Assembly: GCA_043770215.1 (NCBI GenBank)
Contig: JAYVIQ010000095.1
Span: forward strand, 1-13,474
Direction: 5' to 3'
DNA from: JAYVIQ01 sp043770215
GTDB taxonomy: Bacteria > Bacteroidota > Bacteroidia > Cytophagales > JAAEPT01
DNA length: 13,474 nt
In this document: positions 1-6,919 of the stretch, piece by piece
How positions within the stretch are numbered: position 1 is the stretch's first letter
Layout of the letters: the number at the start of each line of letters is the position of its first letter
Notes under the pieces: generated by a model
Database searches by the model: none
The model's input: the letters and a program-made list of their open reading frames with translations, nothing else
Told to the model about the DNA's origin: nothing
Program-made: the position numbers and the translations under genes

Positions 1-2
1 GG

Positions 3-122
3 GTTAAGTTTTTGGAACAGGAAGTACCTTGCCAATTGCCTGTAAAAGATTGGGAAAAAGGGACATATTTTATTAAATTAGAAAACGGATACATACAGAA
101 AATACTAGTAAACTGTTTGTAG
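3..122 (+). CDS. C-terminal end of a T9SS cargo protein (sorting domain), 5' truncated by window edge
   Basis: An open frame enters from the left edge and ends at TAG (120-122), giving 39 residues. The tail reads LPVKDWEKGTYFIKL, then ENGYIQKILVN, then CL. This matches the pattern of the type A Por secretion sorting domain: a short strand, a turn ending in G-T/I-Y-F-I-K, a small loop, and a final lysine-bearing strand. In Bacteroidota this tail directs exported proteins through the type IX secretion system to the cell surface or medium and is normally cleaved. What the protein itself does (enzyme, adhesin or other) cannot be told, because everything upstream is outside the window. The next gene is convergent, so this is the end of its transcription unit. 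The open frame is too short to prove coding alone; the call rests on the tail motif. Confidence 0.75.
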   Translation, partial: VKFLEQEVPCQLPVKDWEKGTYFIKLENGYIQKILVNCL

Positions 123-219
123 CTAGGCTATTTGTGCCCTATAAAGCTCTAAAACACAATTGCCTAATTTTCCAATAGCCTAATTTTGCGTAAGTGATAG
201 AAACGAAGCTCTTTTGTTT

Positions 220-279
220 GCTTTTTTAGCAAAGAAAAAGCGGGAGTGTAGAGCACGGTGCTTTTGTACACGCCCTTTT
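220..279. terminator. Candidate terminator hairpins between convergent genes
   Basis: Two adjacent inverted repeats lie between the cargo-protein stop and the convergent sigma-factor stop. The first pairs GCTTTTT (220-226) with AAAAAGC (235-241). The second is compound: GGG (242-244) with CCC (273-275), GTGTA (246-250) with TACAC (267-271), and GAGCA (251-255) with TGCTT (259-263, one G:U) around a CGG loop. They share bases near 235-241, so the fully extended forms compete. No clean uninterrupted T tract follows on either strand, so termination activity is inferred mainly from position. Confidence 0.4.
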
Positions 280-342
280 CTAGAATATTTGTTTGCTTTT
301 ATTTTCTAAAGACCCTCTTTTATGTTTTGACTACATCTTACG

Positions 343-894
343 TTAGGCAGCAAAAAGATATTCTTGGTAGTTTGCAGGTATTTTTTCTCTCAGAAAGAGC
401 AAGGCTTTGTGTTGGTATTTTCTGACATGGTCATATTTTATGTTTAACTCTTCTGCAACTTCTTTATGATTTTTGCCTTCTACAAATAATTTATAGCTAA
501 TGTTTTTTAATTGATTAGGTAATTTTTCTAGCAGCTCTAGAGTTATTTTTTTTAGTTCTGGTTGGCTGTAAGAGACCACATCTACTAATTTATTTTCTAC
601 CTCTAGTATATAGTTAGGGGTGTATTTTACTTTGTTTCTTTTGTATTGGCTTACAAAGTCGTTTTTGCAAATCATTATGAAATACCCTGTTATGTTAGAA
701 TAGTTAGCCAATTTATTGTCTTGGATTTTTTCTAGCAATTTCATAAATGCATTGGCAAAATAATCTTCTGCGGTAGATTTGCAGTTGTTTGTGTATTTGT
801 TTTGGATGTAAGGCAAAAAAAGTTTTTTGAAATGTGGGAATGCCTTTTTGCTGCTGTTTTCTTTAATGTCTAGGTATAATTCTTGGCTGTTCAT
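343..894 (-). CDS. RNA polymerase sigma factor, sigma-70 family (ECF-like)
   Basis: The 183-residue protein has the two-domain layout of small sigma factors. Residues about 15-88 resemble region 2: a helix with KAFPHFKKLF, an acidic AEDYFANAFMKLLEKI helix, then an aromatic and basic NITGYFIMICKNDF/QYKRNK stretch like the -10 recognition part. Residues about 115-172 resemble region 4: LEKLPNQLKNISYKLF, then a helix-turn-helix (HKEVAEELNIKYDHVRKYQHKALLFLREKI) for -35-type contacts. Region 3 is absent, as in ECF factors. Such proteins redirect RNA polymerase to a small regulon. No anti-sigma factor or FecR-like gene lies beside it: the right neighbour is rarA in the same orientation and the left neighbour is convergent. 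Its trigger and targets therefore cannot be inferred. The ATG at 894 gives a normal family length. A hairpin sits 44-62 bp upstream. Confidence 0.85.
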   Translation of the reverse strand: MNSQELYLDIKENSSKKAFPHFKKLFLPYIQNKYTNNCKSTAEDYFANAFMKLLEKIQDNKLANYSNITGYFIMICKNDFVSQYKRNKVKYTPNYILEVENKLVDVVSYSQPELKKITLELLEKLPNQLKNISYKLFVEGKNHKEVAEELNIKYDHVRKYQHKALLFLREKIPANYQEYLFAA

Positions 895-937
895 AATTGT
901 TGTTTGTTTAAATTATGATACAAAGAAAGGGTGACAT

Positions 938-956
938 AACGCAGTGTATCTGCGTT
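938..956. promoter_or_regulatory. Perfect 7-bp inverted repeat upstream of the sigma-factor gene
   Basis: AACGCAG (938-944) and CTGCGTT (950-956) are exact reverse complements around TGTAT. The repeat lies between the rarA stop and the sigma-factor start. On the + strand it is followed by GTG and an 11-T run (960-970), which is the shape of an intrinsic terminator. Both flanking genes are read from the - strand, however, where no T tract follows. It may be an operator for the sigma gene, a weak end for rarA transcripts, or a block on antisense transcription. The structure is seen directly; the function is not. Confidence 0.5.
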
Positions 957-968
957 GTGTTTTTTTTT

Positions 969-2243
969 TTAATATTTATATCTTTTTCCCCATAGTTGCA
1001 AAAGCCAATCTTTGATGTTTTTTTCTTTTGAATTGTTAGAAGGTTGGTAAACTAAAGTACCTCTAAGTTTTTCTGGTAGAAAATCTTGGTCAGCAAAATT
1101 GTTTTCGTAATTATGTGCGTATTTGTAGCTTGCTCCATAGCCCATTTCTTTATTAAGCTTAGTATGAGCACCTCTTAAATCCAAAGGCACAGCCAAATCA
1201 CCTTCTTGTTTTACTAAATGCTGAGCCAAATTTATGGCTTCGTAACTAGAATTGCTTTTAGGGCTTGTTGCCAAATAAATAGTGGTTTGAGACAATATTA
1301 TTCTGCATTCTGGATACCCAATAACAGCCACAGCCTGAAAACAGCTGTTTGCCATGACAAATGCAGTTGGGTTGGCAAGACCTATGTCTTCTGAAGACAA
1401 AATTAGTAATCTGCGGGCTATAAATTTAGGATCTTCGCCCCCTTCTATCATTCTGGCAAGCCAGTAAACAGCCGCGTTTGGGTCAGATCCTCTAATGGAT
1501 TTTATGAATGCAGAAATTACATCATAATGCATGTCTCCTTTTTTGTCGTAATGGGTAGGAGAGAGGCGGGCAGCCTGAGCTACATTTTGGTCTGTAATAA
1601 TTATTTCCTGCCCGTCTAACTCATTAACAACCAACTCCAGCAAATTTAATAATTTGCGTGCATCACCGCCAGAAATCTTAAATAGTTGCCCATATTCTTT
1701 TATGGTTATGTCTTTATTTTTTAGATAAATATCCTCGTTTATAGCTCTGTCAAGTAAATTTTTAAGGTCTGTTTCTGATAAATGCTCCAGTACATATACC
1801 TGAGAACGAGACAGCAATGCAGAATTAACCTCAAATGAAGGGTTTTCTGTGGTAGCGCCTATTAAACGTATTAAGCCTTTTTCTACAGCAGCCAAAAGAG
1901 AATCTTGCTGACTTTTATTAAACCTATGAATCTCATCTATAAAAACTATACTGTTGCGTTGGAATTTGGCTTTTTCTATAATTTCTCTTAAATCTTTTAC
2001 CCCTGTATTTATGGCACTGAGCGTATAAAAATTAGACTTTACTAGATTGGCTATAACATTTGCTAAACTTGTCTTACCAACTCCCGGAGGACCCCAAAAA
2101 ATCATAGACGGTATGTTACCAGTTTCTATGGCTTTGCGTAAGACTCCTTTTTTTCCTACCAGATGCTCCTGGCCTACATAATTATCAAAATTAGTAGGTC
2201 TCATGCGTTCTGCAAGCGGCTTTTCTGGTTGGAATAGATTCAT
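969..2243 (-). CDS. rarA: Replication-associated recombination protein A (MgsA/RarA family AAA+ ATPase)
   Basis: RarA is a DNA-stimulated AAA+ ATPase related to clamp-loader subunits and eukaryotic WRNIP1/Mgs1. It acts at stalled replication forks and DNA ends. From the chosen ATG the protein has 424 residues, typical of the family. Visible motifs are Walker A GPPGVGKTS (51-59), Walker B with DEIH (103-106), a sensor-1-like LIGATTENPSF (127-137), and the arginine-finger region LLSRSQVY (143-150). The C-terminal part carries the family's GGEDPKFIARRLLILSSEDIG segment and the GYGASYKYAHNY segment. The reading frame opens 27 bases further upstream at a TTG. The ATG at 2243 is preferred because MNLFQ..KPLAERMRP is where RarA proteins normally begin. 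It lies upstream of the sigma factor on the same strand (74 bp apart) and divergent from the aldolase gene. Confidence 0.95.
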   Translation of the reverse strand: MNLFQPEKPLAERMRPTNFDNYVGQEHLVGKKGVLRKAIETGNIPSMIFWGPPGVGKTSLANVIANLVKSNFYTLSAINTGVKDLREIIEKAKFQRNSIVFIDEIHRFNKSQQDSLLAAVEKGLIRLIGATTENPSFEVNSALLSRSQVYVLEHLSETDLKNLLDRAINEDIYLKNKDITIKEYGQLFKISGGDARKLLNLLELVVNELDGQEIIITDQNVAQAARLSPTHYDKKGDMHYDVISAFIKSIRGSDPNAAVYWLARMIEGGEDPKFIARRLLILSSEDIGLANPTAFVMANSCFQAVAVIGYPECRIILSQTTIYLATSPKSNSSYEAINLAQHLVKQEGDLAVPLDLRGAHTKLNKEMGYGASYKYAHNYENNFADQDFLPEKLRGTLVYQPSNNSKEKNIKDWLLQLWGKRYKY

Positions 2244-2460
2244 AAATAAAAAGGGGATTATTAATTTCAATACAAATTGAAAAAAAACAACTTAAATAAG
2301 AACATAATCACAAAATTTATTGCCTAGTAGATATTTATTTTAGCATAGAACCTATAAATGAGTTGGATCTTGGTAAGATTTGCAGATTAATAATTAAAAA
2401 AAACATATTTTTTTTTATCTTGCAACTTCATTTAATTCTAAAAGAATAATCCTACAATTT

Positions 2461-3537
2461 ATGAGCTCATTTGCTAATATTAAACCAGGAGTAGTAACTG
2501 GTGAAGGCGTTCAAGAGATTTTTAATCTTGCCAAAGAAAAACAATTTGCATTACCTGCAGTAAACTGTATAAATACTTCTACTGTAAATGCAGTTTTAGA
2601 AGCAGCTGCTAAAGTAAAAAGTCCTGTAATTATTCAGTTTTCTAATGGAGGATCTCAGTTTTATGCTGGTAAAGGCGCTGGAAACAAAGATCAAAAAGGA
2701 GCTATTTTAGGAGGTATTTCTGGTGCGCAACACGTACATTTAATGGCAGAGGCTTACGGAGTACCTGTTATTTTACATACAGATCACTGTGCAAAAAACT
2801 TATTGCCTTGGATAGATGGCTTATTAGATGCTGGTGAAAAACACTTTGCAGCTACAGGTAAACCATTGTATTCTTCGCACATGATAGATTTGTCTGAAGA
2901 GCCTTTAGAAGAGAACATAGAAATCTGTTGCGAGTACCTAAAAAGAATGGACAAAATGGGTATGACTTTAGAAATAGAGTTAGGCGTAACGGGTGGTGAA
3001 GAAGATGGTGTAGACAACTCAGATGTAGATGAGTCTAAATTATATACTCAGCCAGAAGAAGTAGCTTATGCGTACGAAAAATTGTCTGCAATATCTCATA
3101 GATTTACAATTGCTGCGGCATTTGGTAACGTACATGGTGTTTACAAACCAGGAAATGTAAAATTGACTCCTAAAATTTTGGATAACTCTCAAAAATATAT
3201 TTCTGAGAAATTTGGTTTAGGAGAGAAACCAGTTCACTTTGTATTCCATGGTGGTTCTGGTTCTTCTCAAGAAGAAATTAGAGAGGCTATTTCTTACGGT
3301 TCTATAAAAATGAACATAGATACAGATATGCAATGGGCATTTTGGGACGGAATTAGAGAGTATGAAGAAGCTAATCATGATTACTTACAAGCTCAAATTG
3401 GTAACCCTAAAGGTGCTGATCAGCCAAATAAAAAATATTACGATCCAAGAGCTTGGTTAAGAAAAGGAGAAGAAACTTTTGTAGAAAGGTTGTCTCAGTC
3501 TTTTGCTGATTTAAATTGCATCAATGTTTTAGGTTAA
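2461..3537 (+). CDS. fbaA: Fructose-bisphosphate aldolase, class II
   Basis: This zinc-dependent enzyme reversibly cleaves fructose 1,6-bisphosphate to dihydroxyacetone phosphate and glyceraldehyde 3-phosphate in cytosolic glycolysis and gluconeogenesis. The 358 residues match the E. coli FbaA-type (class IIA) length. HTDHC at 106-110 supplies the catalytic Asp108 and zinc ligand His109. His225 (NVHGVYKPGN) and His263 (VFHGGSGSS) are the other expected zinc ligands. The EIELGVTGGEEDGVDN stretch (171-186) is the family's active-site acidic segment, and NIDTD (285-289) is the phosphate-binding region. Nothing is missing or broken. The gene is divergent from rarA and followed 23 bp later by a strong terminator, so it is probably monocistronic. 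gap, a neighbouring step of the pathway, lies 6.4 kb further right on the same strand. Confidence 0.97.
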   Translation: MSSFANIKPGVVTGEGVQEIFNLAKEKQFALPAVNCINTSTVNAVLEAAAKVKSPVIIQFSNGGSQFYAGKGAGNKDQKGAILGGISGAQHVHLMAEAYGVPVILHTDHCAKNLLPWIDGLLDAGEKHFAATGKPLYSSHMIDLSEEPLEENIEICCEYLKRMDKMGMTLEIELGVTGGEEDGVDNSDVDESKLYTQPEEVAYAYEKLSAISHRFTIAAAFGNVHGVYKPGNVKLTPKILDNSQKYISEKFGLGEKPVHFVFHGGSGSSQEEIREAISYGSIKMNIDTDMQWAFWDGIREYEEANHDYLQAQIGNPKGADQPNKKYYDPRAWLRKGEETFVERLSQSFADLNCINVLG

Positions 3538-3560
3538 TTTTCCTAAATTAATTCTTTTAT

Positions 3561-3606
3561 AAATCCTGATTTTTCGAACGAAATTTCAGGATTTTTTTAT
3601 TTTTTT
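3561..3606 (+). terminator. Intrinsic terminator of the aldolase gene
   Basis: AAATCCTGA (3561-3569) pairs perfectly with TCAGGATTT (3586-3594). The inner TTTCG/CGAAA arms extend the helix after a two-base mismatch. An almost pure T run follows to 3606, interrupted by one A. It lies 23 bp after the aldolase stop. Confidence 0.9.
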
Positions 3607-3641
3607 AGTCTACATTAGATGCATATTTAAATTTAGAAGAT

Positions 3642-4205
3642 ATGGAAAAAACATTTACCAAAAATAAACCAGTTTGTAAAGTAACTTTTTCTTTTCCAAT
3701 AGAAGCCACCGGCAACACCAAAAAACTATTTTTGGTTGGTGATTTTAATGTTTGGAATGAAACCGATATTTCTATGACTAAGTCTGTAAAAGAGGGGATA
3801 TTTAAAAAAACTTTGGAGTTAGAAACAGGAAAAGACTACCAATTTAAATATTTGTCTGAAGAACAAGTATGGTACAACGATTATTTTGCAGATTGGTATG
3901 CACCTTCTGCATTTTCTGGAATTGAAAACTCAGTAGTAAGTTTGCCAAGAAAAGCAGATGATTTTACAAAGATAGAAGGTATAGGACCAAAAATTGCTTT
4001 GCTTTTTAAAAGTAAAGGCATTTCTACATTTGAAGATTTGGCAAATTCTAAAGCAAAAGAATTGCAAATTATTTTAGACGAAGCTGGTTCAAAATTTAAT
4101 GTTCATACTCCTACATCATGGCCAAAGCAAGCTAAGTTAGCAGCTAAAGGAGATTGGGATAAACTAGCAAAACTGCAAAATGAATTAGTAGCTGGCAAAC
4201 AATAG
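3642..4205 (+). CDS. CBM48/AMPK-type glycogen-binding-like domain fused to a helix-hairpin-helix domain
   Basis: Of the 187 residues, about 10-100 look like an isolated early-set (E-set) glycan-binding domain of the CBM48/AMPK1-CBM type. Supporting pieces are KLFLVGDFNVWN (28-39), a strand ending GKDYQFKYL (63-71), then VWYNDYFADWY (76-86) and GIENSVVSLP (93-102). Residues about 106-187 look like a helix-hairpin-helix unit: DDFTKIEGIGPKIALLFKSKG, ISTFEDLA, LQIILDEAG, then HTPTSWPKQAKLAAKGDWDKL. From memory, this second module also occurs as an added tail on proteins such as ribosomal protein L21 in Bacteroidota. No catalytic residues are evident, so a binding or regulatory role is more likely than an enzyme. 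It lies between two terminators and is probably its own transcription unit, 104 bp after the aldolase. The domain calls are fairly sure; the function is unknown. Confidence 0.8.
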   Translation: MEKTFTKNKPVCKVTFSFPIEATGNTKKLFLVGDFNVWNETDISMTKSVKEGIFKKTLELETGKDYQFKYLSEEQVWYNDYFADWYAPSAFSGIENSVVSLPRKADDFTKIEGIGPKIALLFKSKGISTFEDLANSKAKELQIILDEAGSKFNVHTPTSWPKQAKLAAKGDWDKLAKLQNELVAGKQ

Positions 4206-4217
4206 ATTTTTTTAAAT

Positions 4218-4258
4218 CATACAAAAAAAGCAATCTTTTGGATTGCTTTTTTTGTATG
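4218..4258. terminator. Bidirectional terminator, 18-bp perfect stem
   Basis: The arm at 4218-4235 (CATAC, seven A, GCAATC) is the exact reverse complement of 4241-4258, around the loop TTTTG. The A7/T7 tracts inside the stem provide a U run for transcripts arriving from either side. It lies 12 bp after the CBM48-HHH gene's stop and 52 bp beyond the convergent transporter gene's stop, so it probably serves both. Confidence 0.92.
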
Positions 4259-4310
4259 CGGTGTTTTATAAGTTGATTTACGAAAACTAAAATCTTACTT
4301 TCTAAACAAG

Positions 4311-5177
4311 TTATAAGGCTAATAAAACTACAGCTACAATAGCAAAAAACACTCCTACGTAATTTGTGGTGGTTAGCTTTTCTTTAAACCACAAATAAGC
4401 TACCAATGAAGCGCTTAAAATAGAAAGTATGTGTACTATGGGATATACAAAAGCTGCATTACCATCAAATTGCTTTAGTCCTTGCATTAAGGCATAAATA
4501 GAAAAATAATTTGGAATACCTAAACATATACCCCCTAATACGTTTTTGAAATGAAACTTGTTTTTGGTATCTATCATAAAAATAATAAAACCTATTAGCG
4601 CCGCAACGCCAAAACAAAACACAGGAAACCCTTTATTAAAGTCTGTAAATGTAAATGCTTTACCAGCTAAATTAATGATAGTATCTACCACACCAGTGCC
4701 TAGAAAAACTGCCAATACCAAAAGCCAACTAGAGGACTTGATTTTTATATTTGATGTATTTTTTTTGTGGGTAATAAGCAATAAAGCCGAGATAGAAAAA
4801 ACAAAACCAAGTGCATTGGCAAAAGAAAAACCAACTCTAAGCTCTTTGAATAGGAACAATGAAACAATAGAAGGTACAATCATAGATATTTTGCTAGCCA
4901 CAGTAGAAACAGTTATACTCACTTCTTGTGCTGTTTTTGCCATTAAAAAAAATGAAGAGATAAACAATGTACCTAAAATTATGCCGTAAGGCATCCAGCT
5001 TAAATCATTTAAAAAAGCATCTGCTTGTACATCTATGCTAAAAGATGCTCCAACAACTACACAGGTAATGTAATTAAATACAATGGCTTGAAAGGTATTT
5101 AGTTTAAAGTGCTCAAAAAGCTTAAAAGAAACAAAGAAGGAAGTTGTTAAAACAACGCATATAAACAGAAATATCAT
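4311..5177 (-). CDS. EamA/DMT-superfamily membrane transporter
   Basis: The 288 residues hold about ten hydrophobic segments (roughly 1-18, 29-48, 62-80, 94-111, 119-135, 151-170, 184-202, 212-231, 242-263 and 272-288). This is the ten-helix architecture of drug/metabolite transporters. The halves look like a duplicated EamA unit: LFLFKEL (107-113) in the first half parallels YLWFKEKL (261-268) in the second, the usual short acidic signature near the end of each repeat. Family members export amino acids, metabolites or drugs across the inner membrane; the substrate here cannot be inferred. Its ATG overlaps the upstream gene's TGA as ATGA, which implies coupled translation with the 154-residue protein. 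The downstream end is closed by the 18-bp hairpin terminator. Confidence 0.85.
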   Translation of the reverse strand: MIFLFICVVLTTSFFVSFKLFEHFKLNTFQAIVFNYITCVVVGASFSIDVQADAFLNDLSWMPYGIILGTLFISSFFLMAKTAQEVSITVSTVASKISMIVPSIVSLFLFKELRVGFSFANALGFVFSISALLLITHKKNTSNIKIKSSSWLLVLAVFLGTGVVDTIINLAGKAFTFTDFNKGFPVFCFGVAALIGFIIFMIDTKNKFHFKNVLGGICLGIPNYFSIYALMQGLKQFDGNAAFVYPIVHILSILSASLVAYLWFKEKLTTTNYVGVFFAIVAVVLLAL

Positions 5178-5638
5178 TCTATGATTTCGTCTAAAAGTTT
5201 AAATCGACTTGCATCGCACATAAAACAATTATTTTCTATGAGCTGATGTACTTCTAAAGACTTCATTCCTTTTTCTAGAACCTTAGAAGATCTGAACCCT
5301 GTTAGTTTAATTTTTTCTAAATCTATTTTGGTTAAGTCTAAATGTGTAAAATCTATAGCTGGGTCTAGGGTATTTACACCTAAAATCTGCATTAAATCAC
5401 CCTCGAATTTAAATAATAGAATAGAATCTTTTGTTCTATTTTCTAAATACTCAATTTTAGAGTACACCTTTTCCATTACTATTTCAGAAAACATCTCTAT
5501 AAGCGACTCAGCTTTTTCTATGTTTTCTATTTTCATCTTCACCCAATCTTCTGCTGTGATGGTATTAGATGCCAAGAACTTAATAAAATCTTCTTTAAGT
5601 AATTCTAACTCCTCTAAAGAAAGTTTTCTAAATTTCAT
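5174..5638 (-). CDS. Conserved flavobacterial protein of unknown function (possibly DUF6495)
   Basis: The protein has 154 residues, is mostly charged and helical, and has no signal peptide or membrane segment, so it is probably cytoplasmic. The N-terminal half is a long acidic/amphipathic helical region (KLSLEELELLKEDFIKFLA, then IENIEKAESLIEMFSEIVMEK). The middle (70-115) looks like alternating strands. The C-terminus has Cys138-x-x-Cys141 within NNCFMCD, a possible metal or redox pair. I recall similar proteins in Flavobacteriales under a domain-of-unknown-function name, perhaps DUF6495, but cannot confirm it. It overlaps the transporter start by four bases (ATGA), so the two are almost certainly co-translated. 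Upstream there is a 102-bp gap to the VOC gene with no clear terminator. Confidence 0.75.
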   Translation of the reverse strand: MKFRKLSLEELELLKEDFIKFLASNTITAEDWVKMKIENIEKAESLIEMFSEIVMEKVYSKIEYLENRTKDSILLFKFEGDLMQILGVNTLDPAIDFTHLDLTKIDLEKIKLTGFRSSKVLEKGMKSLEVHQLIENNCFMCDASRFKLLDEIIE

Positions 5639-5740
5639 ATATGAACTAATTTTTTTATAATAAATTAAATGCCTGTAAATTTTATTTAACCAATGATAAT
5701 CAATAAGTTAATTTTTTTTAATGTTGGCTAAATCTTTTTT

Positions 5741-6805
5741 TTAGTTTTTCACTCTCATAAAACGAAGTGATTTTAACAACAATTTTGGCAGAGGTTTTTT
5801 TGGATCGTACTTTTCTAGGTGTAGATAAAACCCAAGCTTTTCTATTAAAGGCAGTTTAAAAACCTCTATCATTTCTATTAAAATTCCATCTGGATCATCT
5901 AAATAGGTACAATGTACTTTTGTAGATGCGCCCATGGTGAGTGCATCTTTAGAATCACAGGTAAAAGGATGGTTTGAGTTAGAAAAAATATTTCTAAGTT
6001 TGTGCATGCCTTTTACATCTAAGCCAATGTGCAAAAACCCAACATCTCCCCAAATTCTGCCTTTCCATATTTTTTTAGGGCTGTAGTCATCTGTTGATTG
6101 AACAAGTTCAATGTATTGTTCTCCAGTAAAATCAGAAAAATTACCTACTATGGGTTTGGACTGAACCAACTTGACTCTTCTAAATTTTCCGTTTCCATTA
6201 GGCAATGAAGAAGCAAAATCTTCAAAAAAACCTTCTTTGTCATAGACTACATCATCAAAGCCCAACAAGTCTTTATAAAAAATTAGAGATTTATTTATGT
6301 CGCTCACCCCTACAGTACAACCAGAAACACCCCCTGTAGGATAGCTAGATTTTGAAAACCACTGATCACCTTCTGTCACTTGAAAATTTAGACCATTGAT
6401 GTCTTTTACAAAAAAAGTTTTCTTATTTTCAGATGTAAGCGTTATTGGACTTACTTCTATGGCATCTTTTGTAAAAAGAGACCGACTTAATTCTACATCG
6501 TCACTTTTTATTCCGCATAAAAATATGCCTATATCTCCTATTTTTGGTTCAAAGTCTGGTTCTTTAGGGGTAAATGAAACAGGGTGTACTATCTCCATAG
6601 CTGCACCGCCTTTTAAATTCATAACCATAGCAGCACGCTTGTTTATGACTTTGCCTTTGGTATAAACAACCATTAGTGGAGCTTCAGACTCGGCATTGAA
6701 AAAAGGAATGTCCATCTTAAAATATGTTCTAAACCATTTCCAAGAAGCAGCATGATTTTTAACTCCTATGCCAATGTGTTGTAGACCATTTATTTTTGTG
6801 TACAT
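5741..6805 (-). CDS. Two-domain VOC-superfamily protein (glyoxalase/extradiol dioxygenase/HPPD fold)
   Basis: The 354 residues contain four beta-alpha-beta modules, that is, two vicinal-oxygen-chelate domains. Module 1 is LQHIGIGVKNHAASWKWF to AAMEIVH (8-74). Module 2 runs 90-145. Module 3 is CTVGVSDINKSLIFYKDLLGF to QYIELVQ (163-236). Module 4 is GFLHIGLDV to GILIEMIEV (257-315). Candidate metal ligands are His10 and Glu71 in the first domain, and Glu233, His259 and Glu311 in the second. The His259/Glu311 pair is the best placed. Module 2 lacks both expected ligands, so the first domain may be structural, as in 4-hydroxyphenylpyruvate dioxygenase (HPPD). About 35 basic, proline-rich residues follow the fold. 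The length resembles HPPD, but its C-terminal signature is not recognisable, so I do not assign that reaction. The gene follows the photolyase-related gene by 114 bp on the same strand. Confidence 0.75.
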   Translation of the reverse strand: MYTKINGLQHIGIGVKNHAASWKWFRTYFKMDIPFFNAESEAPLMVVYTKGKVINKRAAMVMNLKGGAAMEIVHPVSFTPKEPDFEPKIGDIGIFLCGIKSDDVELSRSLFTKDAIEVSPITLTSENKKTFFVKDINGLNFQVTEGDQWFSKSSYPTGGVSGCTVGVSDINKSLIFYKDLLGFDDVVYDKEGFFEDFASSLPNGNGKFRRVKLVQSKPIVGNFSDFTGEQYIELVQSTDDYSPKKIWKGRIWGDVGFLHIGLDVKGMHKLRNIFSNSNHPFTCDSKDALTMGASTKVHCTYLDDPDGILIEMIEVFKLPLIEKLGFYLHLEKYDPKKPLPKLLLKSLRFMRVKN

Positions 6806-6919
6806 TTTTACTTTTTGCTTTTTTTAGTAGTTTAATTTATGCCTTATACTCTGAAATAGCTATTAAAAGGCAGATTAAATTCTAGATTTTGATGAACTTT
6901 ACTAGGTTAAAATGAAATT

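Noticed and set aside
162..187. Direct repeat GCCTAATTTT (162-171 and 178-187)
   Set aside because: Two 10-bp AT-rich copies 16 bp apart with no array or associated gene; probably chance.
2244..2270. TTG start extending rarA by nine codons
   Set aside because: The extra residues (MKLIIPFLF) are not part of RarA proteins; the ATG at 2243 gives the normal N-terminus.
2375..2423. Near matches to the -7 element (AAGATTTG at 2375-2382, TATCTTG at 2416-2422) upstream of fbaA
   Set aside because: Each deviates from TAnnTTTG and neither has a TTTG at the right spacing, so no promoter is called.
2784..3017. Open frame of 77 codons on the - strand inside the aldolase gene
   Set aside because: It is fully antisense to a strongly conserved enzyme; the translation has no family features and mirrors the codon use of fbaA.
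4558..4989. Open frame of 143 codons on the + strand within the DMT transporter gene
   Set aside because: It is antisense to a clear ten-helix transporter and has no recognisable domain; it is a shadow frame.
5328..5660. Open frame of 110 codons on the + strand opposite the 154-residue protein
   Set aside because: The opposite strand has the coherent protein with an ATGA overlap to the transporter; this frame lacks such context.
6838..6872. GCCTT...AAGGC inverted repeat between the photolyase-related and VOC genes
   Set aside because: Only five base pairs with a loop of over 20 bases and no T run; not a credible terminator.
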